Shown: piece after piece, positions 26,053-35,483 of the stretch
How positions within the stretch are numbered: position 1 is the first letter of the stretch
Layout: each line of letters starts with the position of its first letter
Assembly: GCA_041484195.1 (NCBI GenBank)
Contig: JBGPHC010000020.1
Location: 1 to 64,000, forward strand
Length of the DNA stretch: 64,000 nucleotides
Direction of reading: 5' to 3'
Source: PSRI01 sp041484195
GTDB lineage: Bacteria; Bacteroidota; Bacteroidia; Chitinophagales; Chitinophagaceae
Made by a program: the position numbers and the translations under genes
The notes under the pieces: generated by a model
Seen by the model: the letters and a program-made list of their open reading frames with translations, nothing else
Told to the model about the DNA's origin: nothing
Databases searched by the model: none

Positions 26053-28512
26053 TCACCTGGTCTTTTCCAGTATTTCAAATGCTCGCGTAATGGACTCTCC
26101 GCTCTCATCCACCAGGGTAATAAAATGTTTACCCGGATCGGGGCTGAGGGCCATTTGGTGGATATGAGTTGTAGTGCCGATATATTCATCGTCGAGATGC
26201 CAGAATATTTTCATTCCCGGACTGCGATGGGCCGCAGTGAAGATCGTTCTTCCTTTTTCTCCATTGATTTCTACAGGCACGTAGATCCTGGCGTCCTGAT
26301 CAGGATAGATCAATTCCATTTGTTTGCCGCTTTCCCCAAATCCGCAACCGGTTTTGAAGGCGGGGAGCGTCAGGTAGTCGTAGTGTTTCTGTTTATAATA
26401 CCATTCCATAGTTGGAGGCAACACAAACCAGCTCTTGTGGATCATGTTGGAAGGCGATTCGCAATCTTCAGTTACCCGGTACCGTTCTGAATGGTCCAGA
26501 TGTATCAATTTATGATAGTTGCACAAAGGGGCCTTGATGCCATTTTGCGGAACCATCATGGTGTCAATCTCTTCACAGTCCAAATTGGCCCGGCAGCCAC
26601 TCTTACGGCAAACCGGCAGGTATGCATAACCGAAATCAGGTTCCGTAAACCATTGGCCGGCGGGGAGGTTCCGGAATATATCGAACAATATGGGAGCAGC
26701 AGTTTGAACGCCAATAAGACCCGGTCTGCCCTCTCCATCTGCATTCCCCACCCACACGGCCACTACAAAACGCGGACTAATGCCAATGGCCCAAGCGTCG
26801 CGGAATCCGAAACTGGTACCGGTTTTCCAGGCGATACGCTGTGAAGAGCTGAATTGCTGCCACAATCCTTCCTCGCCCGGCCTCATCACTTCTTCCATGG
26901 CCTGGAAAGTGAACCAGATAGAAGGGATGTCCAGGAAATTGATGCTGCGACCCGAATCTATATCTCGTGGCCTCCCGACAGATTGTAGCAATGCAAGTCT
27001 CTGATCATTTTGCCCTGCTTGTCTCCTCTGCAAATCCGGAATAGACTCCAGCCGCGTCATTCCGCCTGTGGACAGGTAAACGGGTTGGTGAAAATCAGCA
27101 GACATGACCTTCCCCTTATTCCTGTGTTGCCGGTTTAAAGTCCTGGCCATGCTCGCATATACTCCCGCCAAATCCCAGAGTGTCACTTCACAACCACCAA
27201 GGATAAGCGAAAGCCCATAAGTATCCGATGACCTGCTGAGTGTAGTGATGCCTGAATGTTTCAGCACATCATAGAACCGGGAGTACTTGTAATCGCGCAA
27301 CATCCTCACGGCCGGCACATTCAGGGACCTTGACAGTGCCCTGGATGCCGGAACGGCACCGTCAAATCCCTGGTCAAAATTCCGGGGTGCATAACCACCG
27401 ATCTGGGTGGGAATATCTGGTATGAGTGAATGAGGCAGGATCATGCCATCGCTTAACATGGCAGCATATAAAATGGGCTTCAGGGTGCTTCCCGGGCTTC
27501 GAGGCGCTTTGATCACATCCACATGACTTTGTAGCTCCGCATCTTCAGGATGATACACATTGCCCACATAGGCAAGTGTATTGCCAGTTTCAACGTCTAA
27601 CACCAATGCACAAGCGTTATTTATGCCGCTTCCTTTCAGCAGCCTGTGATGCTGTTCAACAATCTCAATGACTTCTTTTTGAATTCCGATATCAATGGTT
27701 GTCCTGGCAAGGGAAGATGATCCGGGCTTCAGTAATGCGTCATCCTTGAATCGCTGCAACAAATGCGGCGCCAGTTGAGGAAGCGGCAAGGGTTCACCGG
27801 GAAGTGGCTCCAGCTTAGCCAGTTCGCAGGCAGCGGAATCAATCTTTCCCAGCGCCTTTAATTTTTCAAGCAGGCGGTTTCTTTTCTTCAACAATAGATC
27901 CCTGTTCCTACCGGGATGTACCAATGAAGGCGAATTGGGTAATACAGCAAGCGCCGCCATTTCGCCCCAGCTCAGGTGATCCGGCCCTCTCCCGTAATAA
28001 CGCCAGGAGGCCGCATCGAGTCCCACCACATTGCTGCCGAAAGGTGCATTGGAGGCATAGAGAGCCAGTATTTCATTTTTAGAGCGGGCCAATTCCAGCC
28101 TCACTGCTAAAATACTCTCTATGAATTTTTGCCACAGGTTCCGTTCCTTATTCCTCGACAAGCGAATCACCTGCATGGTGATAGTGCTTCCGCCACTCTT
28201 TTTTCCCTCCGATTCAAGATTTTGCCTGATCGCCCTGACCATGGCAATTGGATCGACTCCCGGGTGGTAATAAAATCTCTTGTCTTCAAAAGCCAGTATG
28301 CATTGCCTGAATTTTTCGGGAACATTTTTGTTATATGGAAAACGCCATTGCCCATCCGCCGCTATGCTGGCTCCCAAAAGATTTCCTTTTGCATCCTCGA
28401 TTACATAGGAAGAAGGAGCCTGAAACAAATATTCAGGAAGGGAAAACCAAAACCAGGTGAGCGCCACCAACAGAAATGCGAGAACCACCCTGGTCCTGCG
28501 TTTCATAAGCAC
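26053..28512 (-). CDS. pbpC: penicillin-binding protein 1C
   Basis: This is an 819-residue bifunctional peptidoglycan synthase. It has an N-terminal membrane anchor (9-25), a GT51 glycosyltransferase domain with Glu76 in EDKRFYYHPGVDP, and a transpeptidase domain with Ser342-Thr-Leu-Lys345, Ser396-Leu-Asn398 and Lys563-Thr-Gly-Thr. The C-terminal BiPBP-C domain covers roughly 720-815. The order and spacing are those of PBP1C rather than PBP1A. The alpha-2-macroglobulin gene immediately upstream is the classic partner (YfhM-PbpC in E. coli), suggesting repair of the wall together with trapping of invading proteases. A second ATG two codons later is an equally possible start. Confidence 0.93.
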   Translation of the reverse strand: MLMKRRTRVVLAFLLVALTWFWFSLPEYLFQAPSSYVIEDAKGNLLGASIAADGQWRFPYNKNVPEKFRQCILAFEDKRFYYHPGVDPIAMVRAIRQNLESEGKKSGGSTITMQVIRLSRNKERNLWQKFIESILAVRLELARSKNEILALYASNAPFGSNVVGLDAASWRYYGRGPDHLSWGEMAALAVLPNSPSLVHPGRNRDLLLKKRNRLLEKLKALGKIDSAACELAKLEPLPGEPLPLPQLAPHLLQRFKDDALLKPGSSSLARTTIDIGIQKEVIEIVEQHHRLLKGSGINNACALVLDVETGNTLAYVGNVYHPEDAELQSHVDVIKAPRSPGSTLKPILYAAMLSDGMILPHSLIPDIPTQIGGYAPRNFDQGFDGAVPASRALSRSLNVPAVRMLRDYKYSRFYDVLKHSGITTLSRSSDTYGLSLILGGCEVTLWDLAGVYASMARTLNRQHRNKGKVMSADFHQPVYLSTGGMTRLESIPDLQRRQAGQNDQRLALLQSVGRPRDIDSGRSINFLDIPSIWFTFQAMEEVMRPGEEGLWQQFSSSQRIAWKTGTSFGFRDAWAIGISPRFVVAVWVGNADGEGRPGLIGVQTAAPILFDIFRNLPAGQWFTEPDFGYAYLPVCRKSGCRANLDCEEIDTMMVPQNGIKAPLCNYHKLIHLDHSERYRVTEDCESPSNMIHKSWFVLPPTMEWYYKQKHYDYLTLPAFKTGCGFGESGKQMELIYPDQDARIYVPVEINGEKGRTIFTAAHRSPGMKIFWHLDDEYIGTTTHIHQMALSPDPGKHFITLVDESGESITRAFEILEKTR

Positions 28513-28648
28513 AAACGGCCTCCATATTGAATTGAATGAAATTATAGTATCAGATTGATGGTTGAGTTAAATCTTTATTGGTAACGGTCCTTGCTTGATT
28601 GGTTCACCATGCTTGTTTCTCGGAGTATGCAGATGCCTTCTCCAATCA

Positions 28649-31600
28649 TTATTCTCCTACCTCCACCCACCCCCCTCCAATTCCGGCATTTATGGTATTG
28701 TCATACATTTCTTCGCAATAGAGTCCGGGCATAAAATATTTTCCAAGGTAGGCCGCGTTCAGCATGGTGTAGAAGGTTAGCGTCTCCCCTTCTTTCATAT
28801 CAAAATAAGTGTACACTCTGTCGTCACGAATATCCTGATAGGTTGAAGCTGAAGATTTGAAACTGCCTTCATTGTCGAGCATGCGGGTATTCAATATTTC
28901 CCATCCGCCAGGAAACACCTGGGTCAGAGCCATATTTTCATACCGGCCTCTCTTTCCGGTATTCCGGAGCACCACTTTCGCTACAAAATCCGTTCCCTGC
29001 ACCAGCTTGTTTATATCTACCGCTTTCCCATCCAGCGTGAGATAGCTCACATTCATCTGGAGCAGGCCGGGATTATTGCTGACTTTTATTCCTTCGCCGG
29101 TCAGAGGCTGGCCCTGCACGATCAGTCTGATATAGAGTGTATTACTGCCCCTGTTTGTGACCGTTATATTTCGATCTTTCGTATTCAGGTTCACCGGCGT
29201 TTGCGAAACATAGGCGGCAGTGTTCAGCGCCAGCTTATTCCCGTTCACGGATAGGCCGGCCATTATTTTCTGTCCGTTTGGATTAGCGCCGCAATAGGCC
29301 GCGATGGCAATCAAACTATAGGCAGTGGTTTGTGTGCTGTACCAGTCATCCTGCGACAATTTGGCCGCGATGGTCCTAACCAGGTCTCCTGCTTCTTTGC
29401 GCTTGCCCAGCAGGGTTAGTGTCTCCAATACCATGGCCTGGTCCCTCAGTTCTGAACCAAATGTAATACCGGGTGATTTACGTTTTTCGAAATCCGCGGG
29501 CAATCCATTGGCCAGGTTCAATGCCACATTATATTGACCCGCCAGTTTGTAGGCAGCCGCGAGACGCCATTTCGCTTCTGTGGATAAATATTTGAATTCC
29601 CTAAGCCGGTTCATGGCCCCTAACTCTGGAGCCCTGCTCAAAGCAAGAAGATACAAGCGATAAGCCTGTGTGAGATCGCCCCCATAAAAATCAGTGGTGG
29701 ATGGCGCCCAGGCATTGGCCTTGCCACGTTGGTAATTCTTCCATTCCAATAAGAGTTCAGTGGAAACGATCCAGCCTTTTTCCTGAGCGGTCAACAGAAA
29801 ATGGCCGGCATAATTGGTTCCCCATTCATCTGATTCGGGTTCTCCCGGCCAATAACTGAATCCTCCATCAGGACGCTGAAAATTTTTCATTTTTTCGATA
29901 CCTGCCCGAACATTCCTATCTATTTCTGCTTTGCGGCGGTCATTCAAGTCCACCAGATTACTCAATACCAACTGTGGAAATACCGATGATACGGTCTGTT
30001 CGATACAACCATGAGGATACCCGATAAGATAATTCAATCTTTTTTCGAGGTTCATGGCCGGAATGCTGGATATTTCCAGCACGGCTTTCCCCCTCTCCGG
30101 CAGGCCGATGGGAGTGGCTGATCCGCTCCATTGTTGTCCGGCCGCTATTGTGGATTCACTTATATTGGTTACCGGCGGATTCGGATTCCGGATATCAATC
30201 TCCACTTCATATTCCGCCTTTTCCGCGCCGCTGCTTGCTATGAGCTTCACTTTGCCGATGCCTTCAGCGGGCTTCACTTTCATTTCAAAATATGCCATCT
30301 GCTCACCCGGAGCAATAAACGAAACTGTGCGAGTGTTTCCGCCGACGGGTTCCAGGAATGGATTGCCCTGCAGGCTGATATTCACGCTGCGAATGTTGTT
30401 GTCCATGGCAAAAACTGTCACGGGCAATTTGATATTTTCTGAAGGACCCAATACCCTCGGCATCGTGGCTAATAACATCAATGGTTTTTTGACCTGTACT
30501 GATTTCTCGGCAAAGCCATATGCGCCATCGTTGGCCGCAACCACCATGGCTCTTACCGAACCAATATAGGGCGGCAACTGAAAATGCCGGGTTTGCTTTT
30601 CTCCTTTATTTAAGTGAAATGGGCCCGTATACTGCACAATTGGCTTGAATCTGTTGGCTGATTTTTGTCTCGCCTGGCCGCCGGCTTCTTCGTCACCTCC
30701 AATTGTCAGGATCCTATCCAGCTCTGAACCCCATGCGCCGATAACATTGTCAAACAAGTCCCAGCTCTTCACGCCCAATGCTTCCTTCGCGTAAAAAGCT
30801 TCGTGCGGATCGGGTGTTTTGAAATGGGTGAGATCCAGCAGACCCTCATCCACGATTGCCACACAATAAGTCATTTCTTTCCCGGAGGATTCCGAAATGC
30901 TGATAGTGGAGGACTGCTCCGGCTTTATGACGTCAGGCATGCTGATCACCGGCTTCAGAAATGTATTCCTGTCTTCCACCAGGATGGGTATGACTCCATA
31001 CATTCGGATAGGCAGATCATTGGTTGTTTGCGCATGAGGCTGCAACAAACTAACGTTCACGAATACATTTGGCGCCATTCCCGATTCAGCCTTGAAGGTG
31101 AAGATTGTCTGACCCTGCTGCGTTTCAACCCAGCTTGTTTTCAATACCCTGGTTCCTGATTCGATACTTATTAGAGCACGGCCGCCCTTGCTGCTGGGAA
31201 TATTCAGCTTCACTTCATCCCCCACATTGTATCTTTCCTTATCGGCCGTGAATGAAAGCATGGCCGCTGCAGAAGGGTCCGTGCCCGCATTGCGTGTCTG
31301 CCACCAGGGATCATCGAAATACACTACTGAGCCCGTGACATGACCGCTTTTGAGGTCCCTCACCAGCACCAGGTACCGGCCCCATTCACTTCCCGGTGCA
31401 GAAAGATTCCATTTACCAACTCCATTGCTTAGTGTAACCGTTTCTTTCTTAAGAATTTTATTATAATTATCCTGGGTGAAATTGCTGAATTCTTCGGAAG
31501 TATTATCCCACCACCAGCGCCACTGTACCCTGTATAATTCTACTTGCACTTCGTGGCTGCCTTGCTGTGGATTCCCTTTGGCATCAACGTTCACAATGGG

Positions 31601-34237
31601 CATTTCGTAGGTTTTATTCGTCAACAGGAATCCCCAAGGTTTTGGGCCTTCCGGAACTCTTATTCCCACATAACTTGCATACGGGCTGTATGGTACCAAC
31701 GTATTATCTACACTGAAAGCTCCACCAGGCTCGAATACTTTCACCAGCAGGCTGGCACTAAGCATGCCAGGCGCGGTCTTGTCAATTTCAAATTTCGCGT
31801 TGACCTGTGCCACACCTTCTTCATTGAGACTACCGTCAAATATGGTCTTGCTTTCCGTGGCATATTTTGAAGTGGGATTGTCAAAAAGGTATTGAGGAAA
31901 TTTCTTGAACACGGTCTTCCTGGCATACAATGAAGCATCAATCCTGGCCTTCAGATTTTTGGCGGGGGCTCCAAAAAGCCATTTGGAACTGAGGGTACCC
32001 GTTGCTGGTGCCTCTTTTCCCAAAACGGCGTCGGCACCAAAGTCAAGATTGATCTTCAGCCTATTGGGCATGATGGTTTCCACTTTCAGCCTCTTCTCAA
32101 ACTGGGTTCCCCCCAATTTCACTTTTGCCAACCAGTTACCAGTAGGCGAAGCAGCAGCCGTGGCTGTTTTAAACAGGTAGAAACCATTGTCGGCATGGGT
32201 TTCAATAATCTTTTTATAAAGCTGCCCCTGTGGCGTGAACAAACTGAATTCAACCGGATGTTCTTTGGGGAGATTTGCACCCTTTTCTTCCACAATGAAA
32301 TTTATGTACATCGAATCGCCCGGGCGCCATACACCACGTTCTCCGAAAATGAAACCTTTGATACCGTTCTTAACTTCTGCCCCGGCCACGTCAAAACGGC
32401 TCAATGGCAAGGCACTTCCATCATCCAATTTCAGGTAGCCGCGTTCGTCACCTTTCTTGGCAATAAGCAGATAGGGTTTTTTCTTCAAATCAAAAACCGC
32501 AAGCCCTTCCTTGTCAGTTTTTGTTTTAAGTATTACCTGTTGCTGATAGTCGAGCAGGTCCAATTCAATATCAGCCATGGGTAATGTGGTGAGGATATCT
32601 GTTGCCGCTACCAGCATGCTATTATCATTTCCACGTTTGGTAGTGAGTCCGATATTGGACGCGATAATATTGCGGCTGGCCCAACGATCCTTATTGTAAT
32701 AGGATCTGCTGCATGGGTTATTCCTTTGCTCCCAATTATAACCATAGGGATAGTATGCATTATAGAGTTTCCAGAACGAGTCCTCTTCGTCCAGCACCGT
32801 CTCATTATCCTCATAGTATGCTGCATAGTCGTTTTCTCCGTCCTCATCTTTTTTATCCTTAGCCGATTCATGGCATGTATAAAGGGAATATTCCGGCCTG
32901 AAACCAATCGTAACGCGGTAAATAGCTCCTGGTTCTGATTGCAGGAACTTGTCAATGTCCAGGGAAAATCGCCGGCGTTTATGCAGATCTAATGTCTTGT
33001 CATCATCAAGCCTGATAGTTTTCTGTACGATTGCCGAGCCCACTCTGCGGAGGTCTTCATCTCCATCCAATCCATTTACCTGCAGAAATTGAGGGATATT
33101 ATTTTCATAAACCCTGATGATGCTAAGGTCAACCGCATTCAAATTGATGGCATCGAAGGGCAAAACCAGTTTTCCAGAATGGGGGAGGATGACTCCCCGA
33201 CCACTAATCCTGACAGAAGGAAGGCAGTTCTCAAAAAACACATTGGCACTGAAAGATGTGGGGAGTTTTTCATTCCATAAATTTTGAATCCCTTCATTCA
33301 CGGAAACTGCATAATTGCCATCCATTTCATCCGGCACATATACTTTCACTTCGCTGCCGTTGATCGAATAGCTTAAGGCCGATTTATTGCTGACGGAGAT
33401 GAGTCCATTTAATTCCTGGTTAACGGCAATAGCGTCTGAAAACTGTACCAGTACATAATTTTCGGCATCCTGAATGGCACGAACCGCAAGCACTTTGTAA
33501 ACTCCGATGACCGGCACTTCAATTGATTTTTCGTCCTTGAGTTTTATACCCAGAGGACTTCCATCCCACAAGAGTCTTAGTGCCGAAGCTCCGGAGCCCC
33601 GCTTAATATCCTGCACTTTGAAATGATGCAGGCGATTGGCCTCATTGTGTTCCCAGGCGATGGGCAAGGCTTCATCCCCCACAAAGGCACGCAATATCTC
33701 CGTAACTTTTTGAGAAGATTCTATATCGGCGGTTTCAATTTCGCCATCCAATAACATTCTGGTTTTTGAATTTCCTTCTACCCGCAGACCCTCTTCCCTG
33801 ACCTGGAAAGAAGGCCTGATCGTCTTGAAGGTGAAATGGAAATTATTGAATGCCTCAGCCACTTCCATGGCCTTTCCAAGAGCAAAATCCACTTCATAAA
33901 GCTGATCGGGTTTCAGGTATTCATCGGGTTTGAATTCCACCGTTCTGGCATCTACCCAATAGGATTTTCCTTTGACCGAAGGAGAGAAACTGAAAAGGCT
34001 CTCTTTTAGAGTTTCATTAAGCGTATGCGTAGTTGAAGACCCTTCGGTGAGCCTTATACGTATAACCGTGGTCTTGGAAACCACCCCCGAAGAATAGGCT
34101 TCAATATATTTCGCGAAAGCGGTATCCACTGAATTTGGTTTCTTCTTATTGCAAGCCACTACAATAAAAAGGCAAGAGACAGCCATCAGCATGAGTCGGC
34201 TTCTCATGCGGAAGCAGGAAGACAGGGAAAGATCCAT
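28649..34237 (-). CDS. bacterial alpha-2-macroglobulin lipoprotein
   Basis: About 1,862 residues from the ATG at 34237 (the frame is open to 34321; another ATG at 34207 is also possible). A lipobox FIVVAC ends the signal peptide, so the protein is a lipoprotein. It has MG-type beta-sandwich domains and a thioester motif GCIEQ near residue 1410, which keeps the Cys and Glu-Gln needed for an internal thioester, followed by an alpha/alpha toroid and a receptor-like C-terminal domain. Such proteins trap proteases in the periplasm, covalently through the thioester. It lies 136 bases upstream of pbpC on the same strand. It also contains an Asp/Glu/Tyr-rich segment near residues 500-530 that looks like an insertion. 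Confidence 0.92.
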   Translation of the reverse strand: MDLSLSSCFRMRSRLMLMAVSCLFIVVACNKKKPNSVDTAFAKYIEAYSSGVVSKTTVIRIRLTEGSSTTHTLNETLKESLFSFSPSVKGKSYWVDARTVEFKPDEYLKPDQLYEVDFALGKAMEVAEAFNNFHFTFKTIRPSFQVREEGLRVEGNSKTRMLLDGEIETADIESSQKVTEILRAFVGDEALPIAWEHNEANRLHHFKVQDIKRGSGASALRLLWDGSPLGIKLKDEKSIEVPVIGVYKVLAVRAIQDAENYVLVQFSDAIAVNQELNGLISVSNKSALSYSINGSEVKVYVPDEMDGNYAVSVNEGIQNLWNEKLPTSFSANVFFENCLPSVRISGRGVILPHSGKLVLPFDAINLNAVDLSIIRVYENNIPQFLQVNGLDGDEDLRRVGSAIVQKTIRLDDDKTLDLHKRRRFSLDIDKFLQSEPGAIYRVTIGFRPEYSLYTCHESAKDKKDEDGENDYAAYYEDNETVLDEEDSFWKLYNAYYPYGYNWEQRNNPCSRSYYNKDRWASRNIIASNIGLTTKRGNDNSMLVAATDILTTLPMADIELDLLDYQQQVILKTKTDKEGLAVFDLKKKPYLLIAKKGDERGYLKLDDGSALPLSRFDVAGAEVKNGIKGFIFGERGVWRPGDSMYINFIVEEKGANLPKEHPVEFSLFTPQGQLYKKIIETHADNGFYLFKTATAAASPTGNWLAKVKLGGTQFEKRLKVETIMPNRLKINLDFGADAVLGKEAPATGTLSSKWLFGAPAKNLKARIDASLYARKTVFKKFPQYLFDNPTSKYATESKTIFDGSLNEEGVAQVNAKFEIDKTAPGMLSASLLVKVFEPGGAFSVDNTLVPYSPYASYVGIRVPEGPKPWGFLLTNKTYEMPIVNVDAKGNPQQGSHEVQVELYRVQWRWWWDNTSEEFSNFTQDNYNKILKKETVTLSNGVGKWNLSAPGSEWGRYLVLVRDLKSGHVTGSVVYFDDPWWQTRNAGTDPSAAAMLSFTADKERYNVGDEVKLNIPSSKGGRALISIESGTRVLKTSWVETQQGQTIFTFKAESGMAPNVFVNVSLLQPHAQTTNDLPIRMYGVIPILVEDRNTFLKPVISMPDVIKPEQSSTISISESSGKEMTYCVAIVDEGLLDLTHFKTPDPHEAFYAKEALGVKSWDLFDNVIGAWGSELDRILTIGGDEEAGGQARQKSANRFKPIVQYTGPFHLNKGEKQTRHFQLPPYIGSVRAMVVAANDGAYGFAEKSVQVKKPLMLLATMPRVLGPSENIKLPVTVFAMDNNIRSVNISLQGNPFLEPVGGNTRTVSFIAPGEQMAYFEMKVKPAEGIGKVKLIASSGAEKAEYEVEIDIRNPNPPVTNISESTIAAGQQWSGSATPIGLPERGKAVLEISSIPAMNLEKRLNYLIGYPHGCIEQTVSSVFPQLVLSNLVDLNDRRKAEIDRNVRAGIEKMKNFQRPDGGFSYWPGEPESDEWGTNYAGHFLLTAQEKGWIVSTELLLEWKNYQRGKANAWAPSTTDFYGGDLTQAYRLYLLALSRAPELGAMNRLREFKYLSTEAKWRLAAAYKLAGQYNVALNLANGLPADFEKRKSPGITFGSELRDQAMVLETLTLLGKRKEAGDLVRTIAAKLSQDDWYSTQTTAYSLIAIAAYCGANPNGQKIMAGLSVNGNKLALNTAAYVSQTPVNLNTKDRNITVTNRGSNTLYIRLIVQGQPLTGEGIKVSNNPGLLQMNVSYLTLDGKAVDINKLVQGTDFVAKVVLRNTGKRGRYENMALTQVFPGGWEILNTRMLDNEGSFKSSASTYQDIRDDRVYTYFDMKEGETLTFYTMLNAAYLGKYFMPGLYCEEMYDNTINAGIGGGWVEVGE

Positions 34238-34556
34238 GATGTGAGGCGATTTAAATTTGAAGTGCGAATAAAATGATGTGGTAAAACTTGAAAGTTTTTC
34301 TGAGTTCTGCAAGAAGCTCATGCCGGATCCTGGTTAAAAGTTATATAAAAAGGGATTCCGGAAAGAAAGTTATGAAAGGAACCTGCAAATCCCTCAACTT
34401 ATTTTCCATGCCAGGTTCATGCTTCAGAAAGGAAAGGGTCAATCGGGGCCACAAAAGCAAACACCAGGCGAAACTCATTGATACATAATATTTGACGCCT
34501 TTCCCCGTTATGCTAGGAGGCCCAATCTGAACCATTGAAAACCCCGGGTTTGTATA

Positions 34557-35333
34557 ATGTTTGACACAGGAAATCTATATTTCAATATATTCATTCACAT
34601 CTCGGCCTACCTGCCTATTGTGCCTTTCCTTATCATATTGATAAGACAAAGCTATACCCAGGTACATATGAATTATTTGATGATCGTGTCGCTGGTAACC
34701 TTCATGTATAATATCCTGCTCAACTTCATACCATTTTACAGCGAACCATTTCATTTGCTGAGGAACGTACTGGGTGTGACCGAACTGGTTTTCATACTCC
34801 TGATCATTCAAACCCATTTCAACAGCGAATGGGGTCGTCAAATGCTGATTGTATTGCTATTGTTCGTTCCAATCATGTCTATCACATTCATGCTCATCAA
34901 CACCCCCAATCAGCTCAATACCACTTTGCTGACCATTGATAGTTTCATAATTTTTATAGTTGCCATCCTCTTTCTGAATCATCTATTGCAACATTATCAC
35001 AAGAATATAACCGGTTACAACCTGTTTTGGATCACGGCCGGCATATGTTTGTATTTCGGCTGCTACCTGGTATTGAATATGGGAAGAAAATTCATATTCA
35101 AATACGATGATAAGGACTATAAAATAATGTGGATGGTGATGTACGCGGCCAACTTCATCAAATTTGCATTCTTTGTTATTGCGGCTATCCTCAGCAAGCC
35201 TGGATTTATGCAGCCTTATGGTGAAGAAACAATACAGGATGAGACGGGCCCGGTTCGCGAAAAAGATCCTGATGAAAAGAAAGCCGATACAAATCTGGCT
35301 ACTATAATTCCAGGATATTCCAGTAATTATTAA
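34557..35333 (+). CDS. hypothetical 7-TM membrane protein
   Basis: This 258-residue integral membrane protein has about seven hydrophobic segments (roughly 10-29, 38-58, 68-88, 95-113, 123-143, 153-172, 190-212), with a charged C-terminal tail of about 40 residues. The topology and lack of catalytic motifs resemble 7-TM sensor-like proteins common in Chitinophagaceae, often found alone. I do not recognise a named family. It is the only plus-strand gene between 21 and 45 kb. The gap 34324-34556 before it shows no gene. Its stop lies 5 bases from a nested stem-loop element. Confidence 0.6.
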   Translation: MFDTGNLYFNIFIHISAYLPIVPFLIILIRQSYTQVHMNYLMIVSLVTFMYNILLNFIPFYSEPFHLLRNVLGVTELVFILLIIQTHFNSEWGRQMLIVLLLFVPIMSITFMLINTPNQLNTTLLTIDSFIIFIVAILFLNHLLQHYHKNITGYNLFWITAGICLYFGCYLVLNMGRKFIFKYDDKDYKIMWMVMYAANFIKFAFFVIAAILSKPGFMQPYGEETIQDETGPVREKDPDEKKADTNLATIIPGYSSNY

Positions 35334-35338
35334 GTAGG

Positions 35339-35408
35339 AATCGGATCCATAAAACCCAATCACCAAACGATAATTTTTTGTTATTGCAGTGATTGCTATT
35401 CTCCGATT
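35339..35408. repeat. three nested stems forming one long hairpin
   Basis: AATCGGA (35339-35345) pairs with TCCGATT (35402-35408). CAATCAC (35357-35363) pairs with GTGATTG (35389-35395). CGATAA (35368-35373) pairs with TTATTG (35381-35386, one G-U). All three stems nest. The element lies between two convergent genes. A terminator without a T-run at its base, a REP-like palindrome or a regulatory RNA are all possible. Confidence 0.5.
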
Positions 35409-35483
35409 CAGAAAAAATATCAATAACCGATGAGTATAAATTTAAACTAACAGATACAGTTTGTGGAATACAACCAATTATGA

